NCBI RefSeq assembly: GCF_008629675.1
Contig: NZ_VWOX01000003.1
Location: 620,001 to 684,000 of the forward strand
Direction: 5' to 3'
DNA length: 64,000 nucleotides
Source: Roseiconus nitratireducens
GTDB lineage: Bacteria > Planctomycetota > Planctomycetia > Pirellulales > Pirellulaceae
The position numbers and the translations under genes are program-made. The stretch's first letter is position 1, and each line of letters opens with the position of its first letter. Under the pieces are notes generated by a model. That model saw only the letters and a list, made by a program, of their open reading frames with translations. It was not told where the DNA came from and did no database searches. Shown one piece after another: positions 37,701 through 46,148 of this stretch.

Positions 37701-38209
37701 TCGGCAAATCGGGTGTGGGGAGTCGTTGCGCGGTCGGGACAAGAAAAGAAAACGGTCGCCCGGGCAGAACCAACGAGCCCGGAATATATCTCAATCTCGA
37801 CCGACTTTCAAATAGCAACCGGCCAAGAAACATGATACCGGACGGTAAATCCCCGCGAATTCACGCACCACCCACACCAAGCCTGCGAGAACATATCTTC
37901 GATGCCTCCGAACAATGATTCCACCAGGCCGAACGGTCGCCGCTGGCGGGCGATCGAACCAAGACTATTCCTGACGCAGCGTCAGAATTGACTTGACGTC
38001 AGATTTGACAGGGCGTCAAAATTGACACGGCGTCAAAGGCCAGCCGAGTCAACGTCCGCCCCGGCCCCGGTCTCATTCGCCGCAGCGACCGGTGTCAGAC
38101 GCGATGCACGAAGGTCCGCTGTGACCGATCGGGAAGGGCGCCACGCCGGCCCCCCCTGCTTTCCTTCACACGCCTGACGAGTCCCTCACGGGGCCAAGAC
38201 GCCAATCAC
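37701..38209. other. Divergent promoter region carrying the operator array
   Basis: 509 nt between the XylR-like and TetR genes. It contains the four-palindrome array (own entry). The rest has no gene I can support. Confidence 0.6.
37972..38035. promoter_or_regulatory. Four TGAC-N5-GTCA palindromes with exact 17-bp period
   Basis: Four 13-bp inverted repeats start at 37972, 37989, 38006 and 38023, each exactly 17 bp after the last. Spacers within the sites are GCAGC, TTGAC, AGGGC and ACGGC; 4-bp linkers (GAAT, GATT, AAAT) separate them. Site 3 extends to TTTGAC-N5-GTCAAA. Such half-site geometry suits dimeric TetR-family repressors, and the TetR gene begins 175 bp to the right, so this is probably its operator. 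That assignment is inference. Confidence 0.75.
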
Positions 38210-39058
38210 ATGCGGCATCGAAACGGAAACGCCAAATCTCCGACACGCAGCCCCGGCACGACACGCCCCGCGTCCGTCTCGGTTCCGCTGACGCCCAAGC
38301 AAGCCGAGATCCGCTCGCGCGAGATCCGGATCCTCCAACAGGCCCGCCCGATGGTCGTCCGCGGCGGCTTGTCCGGGTTGAGCATGGAGGCGATCGCCAA
38401 GAAGATGTCTTACGCCAAAGGCACCATCTACAATCACTTTTCTTGCAAGGAGGAGATCTTGCTGGCCTTGGCGATTCAGGCCAACGAAATCCGACTGCGT
38501 CTGTTCGAATCCGCGATCGAAGGCCAACAACGGTCGCGCGACAAGATCGCGGCGATCGGTGTCGCGTGCGAAGATTTCTGCCACCGTTTTGACGATCTGT
38601 TCGGGATCGACGCGATGGTGCGGCACGTCACGGTCTGGGAAAAGGCCTCCGAACAACGCCGGGAAACGCTCGCGGATTGTGAACAGCGGTGCATGGGACT
38701 GGTGGCAAGAATCGGACACGAGGCGGTCGCCACCGGCGATTTGACGCTCCCGCCCAACCGCGCGGTCGAAGACGTGGTGTTCGGACTTTGGTCGTTGACC
38801 TATGGAGGATCGATCATCGAGCAGACGAGTCCCGGCTTGGACCAGATCGGAATCCAAGACGCGTTCGCTGCGATCCGCCGCAATTGCCACGCGCTGATGG
38901 ATGGCTATCACTGGCACCCTCTTTACGATGACCAGCAAGATCGGCGTCTGGTCCGACGGGTGCGGTCGGCATTGAAACGACGCGTGCCTCGTTCGCTCGC
39001 CGAAGACGATTTATTCTCGGAGTCTCACCTTCAAGGCCGGGAGCTCAAGCATGGGTGA
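38210..39058 (+). CDS. TetR-family transcriptional repressor of the efflux operon
   Basis: 282 residues from the ATG at 38210, longer than the common 190-220 because of extended C-terminal ligand domain and a Pro/Arg-rich leader. The HTH is at about 56-78 (LSMEAIAKKMSYAKGTIYNHF). The ligand domain is helical and I cannot tell the inducer. It is the first gene of the operon with MFP and RND genes (its stop overlaps the MFP start by 8 nt), and the array of palindromes lies upstream. TetR repressors of such operons normally bind the operator until a toxic compound releases them. Confidence 0.92.
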   Translation: MRHRNGNAKSPTRSPGTTRPASVSVPLTPKQAEIRSREIRILQQARPMVVRGGLSGLSMEAIAKKMSYAKGTIYNHFSCKEEILLALAIQANEIRLRLFESAIEGQQRSRDKIAAIGVACEDFCHRFDDLFGIDAMVRHVTVWEKASEQRRETLADCEQRCMGLVARIGHEAVATGDLTLPPNRAVEDVVFGLWSLTYGGSIIEQTSPGLDQIGIQDAFAAIRRNCHALMDGYHWHPLYDDQQDRRLVRRVRSALKRRVPRSLAEDDLFSESHLQGRELKHG

Positions 39059-40583
39059 GATCGAACCGCAACTTCGAACCGATCGCGGCGAAACGCCGGG
39101 GAGTTCGATGGCCCGGCACCGACACCATGGACGTGCCGCCGCACCGCCGGCACGCGGCCGCCGCGTTGCGGTTGTCGCGACGGCGTTGCTGCTGGTGGCC
39201 GCAGGCGGACTGCTGTATCTGAATCGGAGCCGGCTTGCCGGAGGACAGACCGACCTGGCGGCATCCGCATCGGGCACCGAAGCAAATGGCGAGAGCGGTG
39301 AAACCGCAAGCCGGTCGGGGATCGCCGGCACTGCTTCACCGCTGCCCGTGGCGGTCGTCCGCGCCGGCGCCGTGGCCGCTCCCGACCAGTCTCGATCCTA
39401 CGCCGGCGTTCTGATCCCGCATCGCGAAAGCAAACTGAGCTTTGAACAGGACGGGCGGGTCGTCCGCCTTGCCAAACAGGAAGGCGACTCGGTTCAGCCC
39501 GGCGAACTTTTGGCGGAACTGGACCAGCAAAACCTGGACGCCGAACACGATCGTGTCCGCAGCGAATTGGCCGCAGCCGAAGCCGTGCTTGCTGAATTGG
39601 TCGCCGGTCCCAGGCAGCAGGCGATCCAGGCAGCCCGGGCACGCGTGGATCAGTTGGCTGCCGAGGTGGAACTGGCCAAGGTCGACGCAAAGCGTCAGAA
39701 CGAACTGATCCCGTCCGGGGCGACCAGCCGGGCGGCGTTCGATTCGGCGTTGTTCGGGCTGCGCGCGGCCGAACAGCGTCTGCAGGCCGCCGAATCGGCT
39801 CTGAACGAACTGCTGGAAGGTACCCGCCAGGAACAATTGGCTGCCCAGCGGGCCCAACGGGATGGGATTCTGGCCGGGTTGCGTGAGATCGAAGCCAGGC
39901 GACGCGACTCGCGCATCGAAGCCCCGTTCGCCGGAACCATCCAGGACCGGATGATCGACGAGGGAGTGGTGGTGACCCCATCGACGCCCGTGTTTCATTT
40001 GATCAGCCACCGCATCGAAGGGCGTTTTGCGGTACCGCCGGAGGTCGCCAATCGGTTCCGCCCCGGCGACCGTGTGACAGTCGACGTTCGAGGCCGAGAG
40101 CGATTTGGGTGGATCGATCGGCTGGCCCCATCGGTCGATCGGGACACCCGAACGCGTAACGTTTTCGTCCGCTTCTCTGAGGAACCGGATGGAGCGGTCG
40201 GCCCCCTGGAATCATCGTTCGCGTCCGACGGCTGGGTCGCCGGGGAAATCGCGAAACTGCACACTCCGCCGCAAAACGTTGCCGGTGAGGCCGGGACGTT
40301 TTGGTTGCCTAGTTCGGCGTTGCTGCGCGGGGGCCGCGGACTTTGGAACGCCCTGGTGATTGTCGACGCCGATGGCCAGACCCTTTGCGAACGACGATCG
40401 CTGGAGATGCTGAAGACCGAAGGCGACTTCGCTTTGGTTCAAGGCATGTTGGATTCCGATGAGTGGGTGATCGCCGACGGAGGCCACCGGGTAACCGCGG
40501 GGATGGCGGTGCTGCCAGTGGAACAGAACGGCGCCGTGCTTTCCGACGCCGCCGGATCGGAACGGAAGGAAACGACACGATGA
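39051..40583 (+). CDS. RND efflux membrane-fusion (HlyD-family) protein
   Basis: 510 residues from the ATG at 39051, overlapping the TetR stop by 8 nt. One membrane anchor at about 38-57 (VAVVATALLLVAAGGLLYL). Biotinyl-lipoyl/hairpin pattern: GRVVRLAKQEGDSVQPGELL, LAELDQQNLDAEHDRVRSEL, long alpha-hairpin to about 290, then IEAPFAGTIQDRMIDEGVVV and VFHLISHRIEGRFAVPPEVA. It links the inner-membrane RND pump to an outer-membrane channel. The stop overlaps the RND start by 4 nt (ATGA). No outer-membrane TolC gene is present in the operon. Confidence 0.92.
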   Translation: MGEIEPQLRTDRGETPGSSMARHRHHGRAAAPPARGRRVAVVATALLLVAAGGLLYLNRSRLAGGQTDLAASASGTEANGESGETASRSGIAGTASPLPVAVVRAGAVAAPDQSRSYAGVLIPHRESKLSFEQDGRVVRLAKQEGDSVQPGELLAELDQQNLDAEHDRVRSELAAAEAVLAELVAGPRQQAIQAARARVDQLAAEVELAKVDAKRQNELIPSGATSRAAFDSALFGLRAAEQRLQAAESALNELLEGTRQEQLAAQRAQRDGILAGLREIEARRRDSRIEAPFAGTIQDRMIDEGVVVTPSTPVFHLISHRIEGRFAVPPEVANRFRPGDRVTVDVRGRERFGWIDRLAPSVDRDTRTRNVFVRFSEEPDGAVGPLESSFASDGWVAGEIAKLHTPPQNVAGEAGTFWLPSSALLRGGRGLWNALVIVDADGQTLCERRSLEMLKTEGDFALVQGMLDSDEWVIADGGHRVTAGMAVLPVEQNGAVLSDAAGSERKETTR

Positions 40584-43500
40584 TGCGGCAGTCCGCTCAG
40601 GAACAATCGTCAACCGGCCGATCCCAATCGACCGACTTCACCACGTTGTTCTATCGCAACCCGCGGTTGCTGTTGCTGGTGGTGGGGATCGTGGTCGTGG
40701 GAGGCTTGACGTCATTTGCTGTGCTGCCTCGGATGGAAGATCCGGTCATCGCCAAGCGAACCGGATTGGTCTCCACACGCTTGCCCGGTGCCGATGCGGA
40801 ACGGGTCGAAATCCTGGTCACCGAACCGCTGGAAGAGCACCTCCAGGAAATGGAGGAACTCAAGAAACTGACCAGTGAAAGCCGCCCGGGAATCAGCACG
40901 GTGATCGTCGAACTGCGCGACGACGTGATGGAGACGGATGAAGCCTGGAGCGAAGTCCGGGGCAAGATCAACGACGCGATCGCGGAGTTGCCCGTGGATG
41001 CTTCCCGGCCGGCATTCGAAGAAATTGATGCCCGAGCCTACGCGATGATTGTTGCCATCTGCTGGCAGCGTCCCACTCCGCCCAACTGGACGGTGCTGCG
41101 GCGATTGGCAAAACAGTTGGAAGACCAAATGCGTGGGATCGATGGCACCGAGGTCATCGATCGGTTCGCCGATCCGGGGGAACAAATCACGGTGGAACTG
41201 GATCCGGAACGTGCCGCGGCATTGTCATTGAGCGCGTCGGACGTTGCTCAGGCGATGCGGGGATCGGATGCAAAGAATGCCGCCGGGTTGCTGCATTCGG
41301 GTCAAAATGACGTGGTCATCGAATTGGCCAACCAGTTTCAGGAACCCGGCCGAATCGGAGAGACGCTGATCCGTGCGGGCCGCGGGGGAGAAATGATCCG
41401 GCTGGACGACGTGGCCACGATCGATCGCGGCGTCCCCGCCCCCTTGCCGCGTCTGGGGACCATCGACGGCAGTCCTGCGGTCAGCCTGGGAATCCTGGTC
41501 CGTGCCGACAAGCGTGTGGATCTTTGGCGGCCCGACGCGCAAGCGGTTTTGGAGTCCTTTCGCGAGGTGTTGCCCGCCGGAGTCGGCTTGGACGTTCCTT
41601 TGGACCAGAGCCACTATGTGGTCGCGCGGTTGTCCTCGCTGGCCTTGAATCTGGTCATCGGCGCCATCTGCGTGATCCTGGTCGTCCTGCTGCTGATGGG
41701 GTGGCGCAGCGCCATCGTCGTTGCGATGTCCTTGCCGCTGTCCATCCTGGGTGTGCTGTTCGGATTGCGCATCCTGGGAGTCCCGATCCACCAGATGTCC
41801 GTCAGCGGAATGATCGTGGCGCTGGGATTGTTGATCGACAATGCCATCGTCGCCGTGGACGAAGTCGCCGGAGCGCTGCGTCAGGGACGTTCACCGTTGC
41901 AAGCGGTTCGCGACATGGTCCGACACCTGGCAATCCCGTTGCTGGGATCGACGGTCACCACGGCCTTGGCATTCGCACCGATCGCCATGATGCCTGGCAA
42001 CGCGGGAGAATTTGTCGGCGCCATTGCGATCAGCGTGATCCTGGCGATCACTTCGTCGCTGTTCTTTTCCTTGACGATCATTCCGGTGGTCGCGGCCTGG
42101 TTCTTGAAGCCCGATTCCGAAAAGCGGGTCACTGAACTTTCCGACGGCCCGTTCGAGCTGGAAGACTCCCGCGCCGGCTGGCTCGAAAACGGAATTGGCA
42201 GCCGTCGCATGGCGTCGACCTTCCGATCAGTGCTCACCTGGTTGCTGGAGAAGCCGTATCGCGGCGTGTTCATCGGATTGACTCTGCCGGTGTTCGGTTT
42301 TGCAATCGCCAACCGTCTGCCGGAACAATTCTTTCCGCCCGCCCAACGGGACCAGTTCCACATTCAATTGGAACTGCCGATCGATTCGTCGATCAAAGCC
42401 ACACGTCAGGCGGCCCGGCGACTGACCGACCTGGTCCGCGATGTCGGCGCGGTGAAAGTCAGCTGGTACTTCGGCGAGAGCGCGCCGATGTTTTACTACA
42501 ACGTGTTGGACAATCGGCGCGGCGTGCCAAACTTTGCCAACGCGATCGTGCAAATGCCGACCTCGGAGGGGATCGGCGAAATCCTCCGTAACCTGCAACG
42601 TCGTGCTGACAGGGTGGTTCCCGGGGCGCGCGTGCTGTGCCGTCAATTGGAACAAGGCCCCCCCTACGAAGCGCCGATTGAACTGCGGTTGTTCGGCCCG
42701 GACCTGAATCGTCTGGTCGAACTGGGTGAGCAATTGCGTCTGGCCCTGGCCGCGGCGCCCAACGTGATCCACACACGCTCCTTGTTGGCCGAAACGCTGC
42801 CGACCATTCGCTACGACGTGCGGGATGCCGATGCACGGCTGGCCGGACTGGAACCGGCGGATGTCTCCGAACAACTGTACGCAATGCTGGAGGGCGTCTC
42901 CGCCGGATCCGTGCTGGAGGACACCGAATTGGTACCGGTGCTGGTCCGGATCGGCGACCAGCGGCGTTCACGATTGGGAGAACTCCAGTCGCTGCAATTG
43001 CACAGCGGTTCGCGAAAGATTCCGCTGCAAAGCGTCGCCGATGTCAGCCTGCATCCGGAGATCGCGGTGATTCCACGCATGAATCGTCGTCGCATGAACT
43101 TGATCTCCGGATTTGTCACTGCCGGATCGTTGCCGTCATTGTCACTGAAAGCTTTCGAAGAGCGTCTAGCGGCAACCGGCTTTGACCTGCCACCGGGATA
43201 TCACCTGGAGTATGGCGGCGAGGACTCGCAACGCAACGATGCCGTCGGAAATCTGCTGGCCAATGCGGGCGTGCTGGCGGTTTTGATGGTCGCGGTTCTG
43301 GTTCTCTCCTTTCGATCGTTCCGTCTGGCGGGCGTGATCTTCGTCGTGGCGGTTTGCAGCGGCGGCCTGGGCATGATCGCCCTGTGGCTGGGCGGCTATC
43401 CGTTCGGCTTCATGGCGATCATCGGAATCATGGGATTGATCGGCGTGGCGATCAACGATTCGATCGTCGTGCTCGCTTCGCTGCAGCAAGCATCCTCGCA

Positions 43501-43813
43501 GGGCAGCACGACGGTCGGTGATCTGGTGCAGACCGTCATGGACTGCACGCGGCACGTTTTGGCCACGACGCTGACAACCGTCGCGGGCTTCACCCCGCTG
43601 ATCCTGGACGGCGGTGAGTTCTGGCCGCCGCTGGCCGTTGCGATTGCCGGCGGGGTCACCGGGGCAACGCTGCTGGCATTGTCGTTCGTTCCGGCCGCGT
43701 ACCGCTGGCTGGTGCTTCCGCGCGAAACCGCGGCGGCGGAAGGATCGAGCACCGCTTCGCTGCGCGAACCCGAAAGACGAAACACCGGCGTCCACTTGGC
43801 GACGGACACCTGA
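40580..43813 (+). CDS. RND-family efflux pump (HAE type)
   Basis: 1077 residues from the ATG at 40580, which overlaps the MFP stop (ATGA). Normal length for RND pumps. Twelve membrane spans with the N-terminal LLLVVGIVVVGGLTSF and the porter entry TGLVSTRLPGADAERVEILV. Inner-membrane motif in TM4: ALGLLIDNAIVAVDEVAGAL (Asp conserved); TM10 region MGLIGVAINDSIVVLA. Porter domains lie at about 40-330 and 560-870. It is proton-driven, inner-membrane and expected to export hydrophobic or toxic compounds; the substrate is not predictable. Last gene of the TetR operon. Confidence 0.95.
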   Translation: MMRQSAQEQSSTGRSQSTDFTTLFYRNPRLLLLVVGIVVVGGLTSFAVLPRMEDPVIAKRTGLVSTRLPGADAERVEILVTEPLEEHLQEMEELKKLTSESRPGISTVIVELRDDVMETDEAWSEVRGKINDAIAELPVDASRPAFEEIDARAYAMIVAICWQRPTPPNWTVLRRLAKQLEDQMRGIDGTEVIDRFADPGEQITVELDPERAAALSLSASDVAQAMRGSDAKNAAGLLHSGQNDVVIELANQFQEPGRIGETLIRAGRGGEMIRLDDVATIDRGVPAPLPRLGTIDGSPAVSLGILVRADKRVDLWRPDAQAVLESFREVLPAGVGLDVPLDQSHYVVARLSSLALNLVIGAICVILVVLLLMGWRSAIVVAMSLPLSILGVLFGLRILGVPIHQMSVSGMIVALGLLIDNAIVAVDEVAGALRQGRSPLQAVRDMVRHLAIPLLGSTVTTALAFAPIAMMPGNAGEFVGAIAISVILAITSSLFFSLTIIPVVAAWFLKPDSEKRVTELSDGPFELEDSRAGWLENGIGSRRMASTFRSVLTWLLEKPYRGVFIGLTLPVFGFAIANRLPEQFFPPAQRDQFHIQLELPIDSSIKATRQAARRLTDLVRDVGAVKVSWYFGESAPMFYYNVLDNRRGVPNFANAIVQMPTSEGIGEILRNLQRRADRVVPGARVLCRQLEQGPPYEAPIELRLFGPDLNRLVELGEQLRLALAAAPNVIHTRSLLAETLPTIRYDVRDADARLAGLEPADVSEQLYAMLEGVSAGSVLEDTELVPVLVRIGDQRRSRLGELQSLQLHSGSRKIPLQSVADVSLHPEIAVIPRMNRRRMNLISGFVTAGSLPSLSLKAFEERLAATGFDLPPGYHLEYGGEDSQRNDAVGNLLANAGVLAVLMVAVLVLSFRSFRLAGVIFVVAVCSGGLGMIALWLGGYPFGFMAIIGIMGLIGVAINDSIVVLASLQQASSQGSTTVGDLVQTVMDCTRHVLATTLTTVAGFTPLILDGGEFWPPLAVAIAGGVTGATLLALSFVPAAYRWLVLPRETAAAEGSSTASLREPERRNTGVHLATDT

Positions 43814-43867
43814 AGCCAAGTCGTGACGTCCGCAGGTCAAGAGCGTTGACGATACGCCGTCGCCGCA

Positions 43868-45004
43868 CTAACGCTGCGAAGAGAACATGAAGGGCGGCAA
43901 CCAACTGGGCGCCAAGCTGGCATCGTCAATGTTGACGCCAGCCTCTCGCACGCCGGCATGATTGATCAGCGGATGATCCGGCATCGAGTCGAAGGCTTCG
44001 GCGCGAATGAAACGGACGGCGCCGTCTTCGTACAACACGTTGATCCCCAAGTCCCCGTGCGCGTAACGCGTCGAACCGAAACCATCGCGCGTCGACCAGC
44101 CGGAGAGCGGCGCATCGGACATGACGGCAAACGACGCGCGGCCTTCATAGCGGGGCGACGAAAACCCGGTCTCCCCAACCACACCCAGCGAGTACGCGTA
44201 GTGGCCGCCGGCCCATTGTTGAACCACGCGCAGCTCGTTGGGGGACAGAGTCTGCAATTGATCCACACGCGGAACGTCGTACAGGGTGATCGAATACTCC
44301 GAATCGGGATCCTCCACAACGACATCGGTGGTTGAGTGCCCGCCCGGAGGCAGATCCGGAATGTCCGCGGCGGGACACCAGCGTTGTCCGGCATCGGGCA
44401 AGATTCCCGCATCGGAAAGATGCAACGCATAGATGCCCGCGAATGCTTTGGGGCCGCTGGCCGCCACCCCGGGGAAATGCCCGTCCTGATCCCTGACGAC
44501 GTATTGCATCAAAGCGGTTCCGAATTCCCGCAGTTGATCCTGACAGGCAATCTTGCGTGCTTCGAATCTGCCCGAAGCAACCATCGGCAACAGCAGAGAA
44601 AGCAGCACGGCGACCGACAGCAAACTGGTGACCGAATCCATCCAGCCCCACTGTTTGGAGGCGGTATCGGCAAAGGCCGATCCGGTCGCGCCTTCCAAGA
44701 CCGGGGAAAGCGACTTGCCGCCCGAATACTCCGTGTTGCTTAGCTGCTCCGTGCCGCCTGGCTGCTCCGGAGACTCCGACGCTTGCGGCGGGACGCCATC
44801 GGGAATCAACGCCCTCGTGCGCTCAATCAGGTCCTGGCTGGGGGCCTCGACCGGCTCGAAACTTCCTTCAAACGGTGCCAAGCTGCGTTCAATTTCCGCC
44901 AACTGAGCTTGACCTTCCGGGTTTTCCCGAAGCCAATCAGCGACTCGCTGCATTTCGTCCGGCTCGAGGGCGCCGAGAAGATATCCGAGCAAATCTTCGT
45001 GCAT
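43868..45004 (-). CDS. Anti-sigma factor with DUF1559/pilin-like outer domain
   Basis: 378 residues from the ATG at 45004. Residues 1-45 resemble an anti-sigma domain (MHEDLLGYLLGALEPDEMQR, VADWLRENPEGQAQLAEIE) with no zinc-ligand HxxxCxxC. A membrane helix at about 120-145 (SVTSLLSVAVLLSLLLPMVA) leads into ARKIACQDQLREFGTALMQY, which looks like the DUF1559 CSNNFKQIGLAIHNY element. Near the C-terminus HGDLGINVLYEDGAVRFIR recalls the H-x9-DG motif, with one extra residue. It lies 207 nt downstream of the ECF sigma gene in the same direction and would hold that sigma factor until an outside signal arrives. Confidence 0.85.
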   Translation of the reverse strand: MHEDLLGYLLGALEPDEMQRVADWLRENPEGQAQLAEIERSLAPFEGSFEPVEAPSQDLIERTRALIPDGVPPQASESPEQPGGTEQLSNTEYSGGKSLSPVLEGATGSAFADTASKQWGWMDSVTSLLSVAVLLSLLLPMVASGRFEARKIACQDQLREFGTALMQYVVRDQDGHFPGVAASGPKAFAGIYALHLSDAGILPDAGQRWCPAADIPDLPPGGHSTTDVVVEDPDSEYSITLYDVPRVDQLQTLSPNELRVVQQWAGGHYAYSLGVVGETGFSSPRYEGRASFAVMSDAPLSGWSTRDGFGSTRYAHGDLGINVLYEDGAVRFIRAEAFDSMPDHPLINHAGVREAGVNIDDASLAPSWLPPFMFSSQR

Positions 45005-45211
45005 CGATCAAAAATGCGGCGGAGAGGAAAAACGGGAATGAGCCGAACACGTCACTCCCGAGCCTTACGAATCGATTCTCCAGGCGGTTCGGTCGGATAC
45101 GGTTGAGCTGCCATCCGGATCCAACTCGTGAAAACGATGATCGCGCGGCACCGTGGCAATCGGCGCAGCTGCCCGTCCGCATCCGCCCAGCAGTCCACCG
45201 AAGCCTGTCAA

Positions 45212-45877
45212 TCAAACTTCGGGTGCGTTGTGGGACTCCTCCCACATCATACCCAAACGCTGCACGGCTGCGTGCAAACGACTTTTCACCGTCCCAACCG
45301 GAATGCCCAGCACGTCGGCAGCTTCGCGGTATTTCAGCCCCTGGTAGTAGACCAGCTGGATCACTTGCTGCATCGGTTCGCCCAGGGTCCGGATGCTGCG
45401 TTGCATCCAGGCACCATTCTCTTGCTTCGACGCCGCCGCCAGCGGATCGATGCCGCCGCCGACCAGTTTCTCGGCCCAGCTGGAATTTCTCTGGTCCGAA
45501 TCGCCCGGGGTCAGATCCAGACTGACCATGCGGTGCCGCTTATTGCGACGCTGCACGTCGATCGCCTGGTTGGTGGCGATTGCGTACAGCCAAGGGCGGA
45601 ATCGCCTTGTGGTGTCAAATTGGTGACACTTTAGATGCAATTGCAAGAACGTGCCTTGGAAAGCGTCCTCAGCCATCTCGGTGCTACCGATGTAGCGTCG
45701 CAAATAACTGTAGATTTCGCGCTGGTACCGTTCCATCAGGTGATCAAACAGCACGCGATCGCCGGATTCACGATATTGCGCCAACAGCGCCTCATCGCTT
45801 GTGCCTTCTAGCCGGCGGTCTCGCGTTTGGGAAAGGTCGCGAGCGTCGTTTCGGTCAGTCGCAGTAGAACTGGGCAT
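45212..45877 (-). CDS. ECF-family RNA polymerase sigma factor
   Basis: 221 residues from the ATG at 45877; a GTG one codon upstream is also possible. Region 2: EDAFQGTFLQLHLKCHQF, RPWLYAIATNQAIDVQRRNK. Region 4: YREAADVLGIPVGTVKSRLH. The linker is Ser/Asp-rich. It should direct polymerase to a small regulon. The anti-sigma gene follows. No autoregulatory promoter pair was recognised upstream. Confidence 0.93.
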   Translation of the reverse strand: MPSSTATDRNDARDLSQTRDRRLEGTSDEALLAQYRESGDRVLFDHLMERYQREIYSYLRRYIGSTEMAEDAFQGTFLQLHLKCHQFDTTRRFRPWLYAIATNQAIDVQRRNKRHRMVSLDLTPGDSDQRNSSWAEKLVGGGIDPLAAASKQENGAWMQRSIRTLGEPMQQVIQLVYYQGLKYREAADVLGIPVGTVKSRLHAAVQRLGMMWEESHNAPEV

Positions 45878-46137
45878 CACGGATCGATGGGAGAAGATGG
45901 CAGAAACGGAGCATGGGAACTCTGGTTACCGCAAAACGCGTCATGCGATTCAACAAACCGCCCTTGCGGGAAGATTTTTTTTCCCGCAGTCAATAGTATC
46001 TCGTCGATCCCGGAAATCGTCAAAGCGTTTTTGCGGGTTTCCCGCCGGCGGATCCCGGCGGTCGGCTGGTTGGCCAACAAAATGCCCGATAAAACGCTGT
46101 GCGAACCAGTCCCACGCCAGGCGGTGAAATTATTCAC

Positions 46138-46141
46138 GAGG
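46138..46141 (+). promoter_or_regulatory. Ribosome binding site deciding a TTG start
   Basis: GAGG ends 7 nt before the TTG at 46149 and supports that start for the permease; the first in-frame ATG is well inside the protein. Confidence 0.65.
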
Positions 46142-46148
46142 AATCCCC

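Noticed and set aside
37972..38035. CRISPR array
   Set aside because: Units are only 13-bp palindromes with 4-bp linkers; no spacers of CRISPR length and no cas genes.
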